Assembly: GCA_963966185.1 (NCBI GenBank)
Contig: CAWZYM010000098.1
Coordinates: 7,501-71,500, forward strand
Length of the DNA: 64,000 nucleotides
Reading direction: 5' to 3'
Source of the DNA: Rhabditoides inermis
Lineage: Eukaryota; Nematoda; Chromadorea; Rhabditida; Rhabditidae
Positions within the stretch are counted from its first letter, which is position 1. Every line of letters begins with the position of its first letter. A model generated the notes under the pieces. The model saw nothing but the letters and a program-made list of their open reading frames with translations, did not search any database and was not told where the DNA came from. Made by a program: the position numbers and the translations under genes. Below are positions 60,301-64,000 of this stretch, piece by piece.

Positions 60301-60484
60301 CAGCGGAGTGAGAAGGACAGCACGCGGTGGCCACTCACTGAGAGTGATGGAGCCTGTGGTGACAAGTGCGAGATTGCACGACTACCCGGTGAACGAGTTG
60401 AGAAGGCTATGGAATGCCCTACCGGAGAAGGCTGTATTGGAGGAGACCAAACAGTCGTTCAAGCGTGCTGTCAAGAATCTGTGA
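57383..60484 (+). CDS. LINE ORF2: PHD finger, endonuclease, reverse transcriptase
   Basis: 1033 residues without a break. A PHD-type C4HC3 finger has C17, C20, C31, C34, H39, C42, C62 and C65. An AP-like endonuclease follows: ISLNINGLRGK near 114, GVQETKLD near 141 and IIGGDMNVCW; where most have SDH, this reads KEHEPI. The reverse transcriptase has FRPVSLLPIVSK, QFGFRKGRST, FFDISKAFDTI, GVPQGSILGPLLF and catalytic YADD at about 763-766. The C-terminus has no RNase H. The first ATG (57383) is just downstream of the third direct repeat. Target-primed reverse transcription is the known mechanism of the family. Confidence 0.93.
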   Translation: MEKMDGNGEGPGTSASCAVCMGDLGENVIACATCWNKTHGRCTGMTREERKRVEEGMTSWVCSECELHGSHSTLPDLDGLFFDSPLTRPKGKRAVLQSVLVETGESEPHCVRMISLNINGLRGKIDDLRRVADTYKPHVIGVQETKLDNGIESKELKVAGYELFRKDRTAGGGGVALYVNSALRPSLVREETSLELVAVRCRGEKRSQFVVASVYRSPTRAMSAAKIEEFVDELDSWLSQRDTSMDVIIGGDMNVCWNNSESANLKEVCAEHSMQQVVSHVTHRNRLIDIMMVSRRVRIAGVKHLAPVEKEHEPIMVDTCIRCENRKERPVKGYDFKKANWTGLIEFLGKEVRCEWIEDRSLSIDDMWRKFVDVVKAGMQKWIPLKTFRRRRGCEWMSESVKTLQRRKDALHKLSKERGDSEAKAAFRHARKQLAKETANEKKNFFDKKFASVESPTDFWKTIECLTGKTKGTEIPDLTDSNGKKAVSDQQKADMLMEQFVKVGNTMESEMPEIASDAERIPPCSREFVEKYIREASEQKASGIDGITVRLLKRCVKPLTAPIVAMINRCLHEEKFPRGWKEAVISPIQKVEHPQHPVDFRPVSLLPIVSKMAEEYVFGMMVGEVDRKLSPNQFGFRKGRSTVDAVLSFQYGMSECLQSCKRKAARAVAVFFDISKAFDTIPLGHLVNVLRHEFNLADSYLRLMKDYLSNRRMRVRVNGTLSEEKEVVSGVPQGSILGPLLFNCYVNRVGSIQLNEGARIVQYADDTVYVSRYLTDRDKENAQEDVEKLSGLFSEMGMKLNAGKCKVIRMGVYEKEPDFEVNLHIGGTELECTSQYKYLGVAIDPLMNFSGHVAERVTKARQAIGALVRTMRKWAPRSAFEKVYKACIEPGLLYAEEGWFPANETDRARLERVNVHAARLVQNDFTSSDDRVLEKAKWNTVKKTVSERRRVLMWNYVHGVRAPPDGMLVLVSDSGVRRTARGGHSLRVMEPVVTSARLHDYPVNELRRLWNALPEKAVLEETKQSFKRAVKNL

Positions 60485-60580
60485 ATTTGTGACCGTCGGA
60501 GACGGTGTTTTATCCTACTAACAGTTGTTTTTATCGACTAGCGTGCTTATATAGCACGTTGGTTGAACTAATCTAGTTCT

Positions 60581-61867
60581 CACAGTCGTTATAATCCAAG
60601 GCTCTGTCTTGTTTTCGGCTGAGAACAATTGGTACGGCTATATCCTCGTTACTCTCTATGAGTAGTGAGATAAACGCAATACCAACAATAAAAAAAAATT
60701 CCTCTTCTACAATGCGCGGAATGTAGCCTCCTGTTGACGGCAAAATATTTGAATTCTTGCGAAAGAGACTGTGGCGAGAGGAGAGGGTGCAGACGGTGAG
60801 CGCGCGTGTCTCTCCATTTCCCATTATCTCTCACAATAAAGTAGTCCGCGCGGCCACTGTACATGCATTCTTAACTCTTAATCGCCCAGATATTGTTCTT
60901 ATAACCCAGTCTTTTTTGTACAAGTCCATTCTTGATAGCCAAATTGTGTCCGACCTACCGTACTCAGTGATGCGTAAAGACCGAAACCGTCATGGTGGAG
61001 GGGCGTTTTCTATATTAGGATTACAGACAGACGGACAGGGCGTTTTCTATATTAGGATTAGGAATGTACTAAGCTTTCAACTTTCAATCGCTTGGATGGT
61101 CAAAGACGTTACCTTCGATTTTTATGGTAAAATTCATGGAAACTAAACAAAATACGCTCTTTCTGATTGTGTGTGCCGCTGCCGTTGTCGCGGGGCGGAA
61201 CATTCTCGAAAAAATCAAAATTATGCAAATTTTCTACTTATGGACATTACTTTTTAACACTTCAGTTAATCAAAATTCATTTTATAAAAAAAATTCAGAA
61301 TGCCAAGACAAATGAAACAAGCTATTGAAAAGTTATTTTGGACCAAAACTGGCTGATTTGAGGCAGTGGTCCCTTAACTGAACAAATTTGCATATTGATC
61401 TAAAACCACCGATACCACCTTATAGAGCACCCTTGAAAACCCCCATGTGCACACATCCAGCTCCTAGGTCCCACCTCGTACGATTCTTACGCGGAACGTG
61501 TGATACACGAGTCTTTCAAAACGAACCCATTTATCGTAAATAAAAATTTCAAAACAGAAACACGTAAGATTATTCCAGTATATTCACAGCGGGACAGCGC
61601 CTCGCCTCGCTGCTATCCAGCGCAGATTAGCATAACTTATGCTCGCTCGACACAAGAGAGAGGGGGTAAAACGGGGGAGGAGTAGGTGGGGCGATGGTAC
61701 ATCGGGAGAAGGAGAATCAACTTGATCTCAAATCCAAATTGGTATCATAATACTTTTGTGGGAAATTGTGCACAACTACTGACAAATTGAGAACAAGTAA
61801 GAACAACTCCTTGAACGTGAGCTGGAGACTGTCGAGAGCGACTCCATTACCTGAAACATCCACACAG
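60581..61867. other. Region between LINE and SF3B1 end
   Basis: AT-rich; no gene is supported. A direct repeat GGGCGTTTTCTATATTAGGA occurs at about 61003 and 61038. No sequence resembling the missing C-terminal exon of SF3B1 was found on the minus strand. Confidence 0.5.
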
Positions 61868-63598
61868 TCAGTACAATGCATTGTCAAAGTCAAAGACAGG
61901 ACTGGCCTTGATGGGTCCGAGTGAAACACGCATGCCCTCGCAGGCAAACACGTATCGCTGGATGAGATGCGGGCTGTTCTCGAGCATGTTCGGCCACACG
62001 TAGTTAAGCAGATGCACCAGGGCGTCCTCGCAGCCGAATCTGAATAAACAAAAGTTGGAATTGAATTGACAGGTGTGGATGGAAGTGAAAGGATGCACTC
62101 ACCCATATACTCCGAGCGATAGATGGGCGACGGCGTCGATGGCGATCTGCCTGTGCACCTGGTCCCTCTCCATCAGGGCGTCAATCAGCAGGGGAGTCAC
62201 CGCGTAGATGTAGTCCTTAGCCATCTCGCCAATGTACTGAAACAACACACATCAATCCCACCTACCTACCTCCAAACACCACACCCTCACCCACCTCGAA
62301 CATGAACGACAGCGACTTGAGGACTCCGTTCTGGACGTTCATGTCGGGTACTCTGTACTCGTTCATGATGGCGGGCAGGACGGTGAAAGGCGCGCACGTC
62401 TCCGACACAATGGCGATGGCGACCGTGGTGCAGACACGCAGCTGGCGCTCCTGCACCTTGAGGTTGTTGAGCAGCGTGGCGAGCACATCGTGGGGGCCGA
62501 TCGCCTTGGCGATGAATCCGAACGTGTTGATGGCGGCACGGCGGATGCTCTTCTTGTGCGCCTTGAGCAGCTCGAGCAGCTCGAAGCAGATACGCATCCA
62601 CTCCCTCGCAGACACAAACTCGCTTCCGCGGTCGGCGATCGATCCGACGAGGTCGATGCAGTTCTCCTGCACCTTCTCGTGCCTGTTCTTGAGGATAGGC
62701 GTGAGACGTGGGAGGAGATCCTTGATGGGCGGGGTCATCTTGCTCATTCCGATCACGTTGGTGATACTCTTGAGGGCACCGAGGATGGATCCGAGCACTT
62801 CGGGGTACTCTTCTCCGAGGTACTCGTACAGAACCACTCCAAGATGGCACATCAGCTTCTCCTCCTCACACAAATGCATCACCGGGGCTACACGCGAGAT
62901 GAGATCCGCCGCTTGTTGTCGAACCTGAAATGAACCAAAAAATATTAGTCGTCCTCGATTTCTTCTAAACCAACCTTGGCCGACTTGTTATTCAACCTCC
63001 ACAGAATGGTTCCACAAATCTGAGGCAAGTATGGCTTGGAGCGGCGACCGAGGGCGCGGCACACCGTACCGAATCCGTCCAACATTACCACGTCCTCTTG
63101 CGTTTGCTGTTTGCTCCTAAAGCAACAATTGTTGTGATCACGTAAAATGTCTATTTACCACTTCCCTATCACAACTTCACAACATATTCAAATGATAACA
63201 TAAGATTTGACCTCACCTGGAAAGAGTACAGGATACCGTCAATGAGCTGCTCCTCCAACCTCGAATCAATCTCGGTGGCGCCCTGCAGCTGGATGATGTT
63301 CTCGATCGTCTCCATCACCATCTTCCTGAAACAAACAGTTTGAGTCCTTTACGTCCCTCTCAAAAACAAACCTGTACTGCTCGTTCTCGTCCTTGAGGTC
63401 ATCCACCACGCGGGCGATCATCTCAGCCGTGCCGACCTTGGTGGCAATCTCCACTGTTGTGTCGACCAGTTGCCGGTAGTTCCTCCTGTCCATAGCCATT
63501 CTCTGGTTCCAGAATGCCTTGAAGAACGGACCGAGAATCTCGTCGTGAATGTACGCCGGCTCGATTCCATCAGTCGCACAGCACTGCTTCACCACCTA
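61868..63598 (-). CDS. SF3B1: Splicing factor 3B subunit 1, C-terminal part (partial)
   Basis: The HEAT-repeat region of SF3B1, which clamps the branch-point helix in U2 snRNP. The upstream exons lie beyond the window. Present exons read [112 protein letters not shown] and [17 protein letters not shown]. The reading then passes [12 protein letters not shown] into [12 protein letters not shown] and a stop at 61868. In the family about 60 more conserved residues follow GPx(K/R) (a LQYCLQ...HPARKVR block and a final ELDY end); none is seen. This could be a lost or displaced last exon, a pseudogene or an assembly problem. Confidence 0.9.
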
Positions 63599-64000
63599 AA
63601 CGACAGAAAATAAGCTTTGTTCAAGGCTTTGAAGAAAGAGCATCTAAGAGCATCTCTCTCGTTCAATCTGTATTTGAATAATCGTTTCATGACACATAAA
63701 CGATTAAAAATCGTGAAATCGTCAGAAATAGGCCCCTGTATATTTAAAGGTAGTGTACCCTCTGATTCTGGTTGCGAAACGAACCTTGACACGTTTATCG
63801 ACGATATTTTTCTAATGTTTTGCCACAATATAGCTTTTAAATTCATACAATATTTATTTTAAAAATTCATTGATAAATGCGAACCAAGGTTCAGATTGGT
63901 CTTCGGCGCCACTCGCGCCTTTCTGCCGCGCCTTTCTGAATGGGGCACTTGGCAGAGAGTGCGTATGATTGGAATGACATAGGCAGGAGTAGTGTAGGGA
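63599..64000 (-). other. SF3B1 intron and right edge
   Basis: The minus strand shows an acceptor (TCTGTCGTTTAG) before the exon starting VVKQCC. The rest is presumably intron. At 63906-63938 lie one and a half units of the 16/17-base LINE 5' array, ACTCGCGCCTTTCTGCC then GCGCCTTTCTG. Confidence 0.55.

Larger units (their letters stand above)
55547..60580 (+). mobile_element. Apparently full-length CR1-like LINE
   Basis: The element comprises a 5' tandem array, ORF1 (55808-56743), a 640-base inter-ORF region with large direct repeats, ORF2 (57383-60484) and a short 3' UTR with a hairpin AGCGTGCT-TATAT-AGCACGTT (60539-60559). Both frames are uninterrupted. Family assignment rests on the PHD finger plus AP endonuclease plus reverse transcriptase layout, as in CR1-group elements. 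The exact 3' end and target duplication could not be fixed. No poly(A) tail is seen, which also fits this group. Confidence 0.85.

Noticed and set aside
61717..61850. Sequence LQLTFKELF as a decayed SF3B1 last exon (LQYCLQ...)
   Set aside because: Similarity is limited to a few leucines and the downstream conserved block is absent, so it is probably chance.

Overview
This window is animal nuclear DNA, most likely from a nematode. Genes are split into many short exons by short GT-AG introns. Almost every recognised start codon lies 0 to about 21 bases downstream of a pyrimidine-rich AG acceptor with no upstream exon needed, which is what spliced-leader trans-splicing predicts. A secreted protein with two von Willebrand A domains fits the same guess. 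The species cannot be named from the sequence; a GC-rich, exon-dense nematode (for instance of diplogastrid type) is an inference. There are no bacterial features, no CRISPR array and no rRNA.

Layout from left to right. 1-3.7 kb: gene-free and repeat-rich, with two foldback elements. 3.7-4.4 kb (+): small protein resembling the P2X7 C-terminal domain. 4.7-5.4 kb (-): four-exon THAP zinc-finger protein. 7.2-12.8 kb (+): DEAD-box helicase of the DDX42 type. 13.7-18.4 kb (+): unrecognised multi-pass membrane protein with an acidic tail. 19.0-22.5 kb (+): secreted two-VWA protein. 22.7-29.3 kb (-): CENP-E-like kinesin. 29.9-34.6 kb (+): cytosolic leucyl-tRNA synthetase. 35.0-37.4 kb (+): mitochondrial carrier of the SLC25A39/40 type. 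37.9-38.9 kb (-): single-PDZ protein like TAX1BP3/TIP-1. 40.3-43.0 kb (-): indoleamine 2,3-dioxygenase. 43.9-52.6 kb (+): condensin II subunit G2. 53.4-54.4 kb: a large foldback element. 54.4-55.5 kb: CT-rich macrosatellite. 55.5-60.6 kb (+): an apparently intact two-ORF LINE. 61.9-63.6 kb (-): C-terminal part of SF3B1, whose last part is missing.

The host genes are housekeeping genes of splicing, translation, mitosis and chromosome structure with no shared pathway; strands alternate and no operon is evident. What stands out is the accessory DNA. There are eight foldback or long-inverted-repeat elements, several dispersed intronic repeat families, tRNA-like SINE candidates, GA/CT microsatellites that make up much of many introns, and the LINE with a tandem 5' array and a nested hairpin element. 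I did not find a convincing new multigene system. The best leads are the foldback families, the LINE architecture, the truncated SF3B1 end and the duplicated splice-donor array in the condensin gene.
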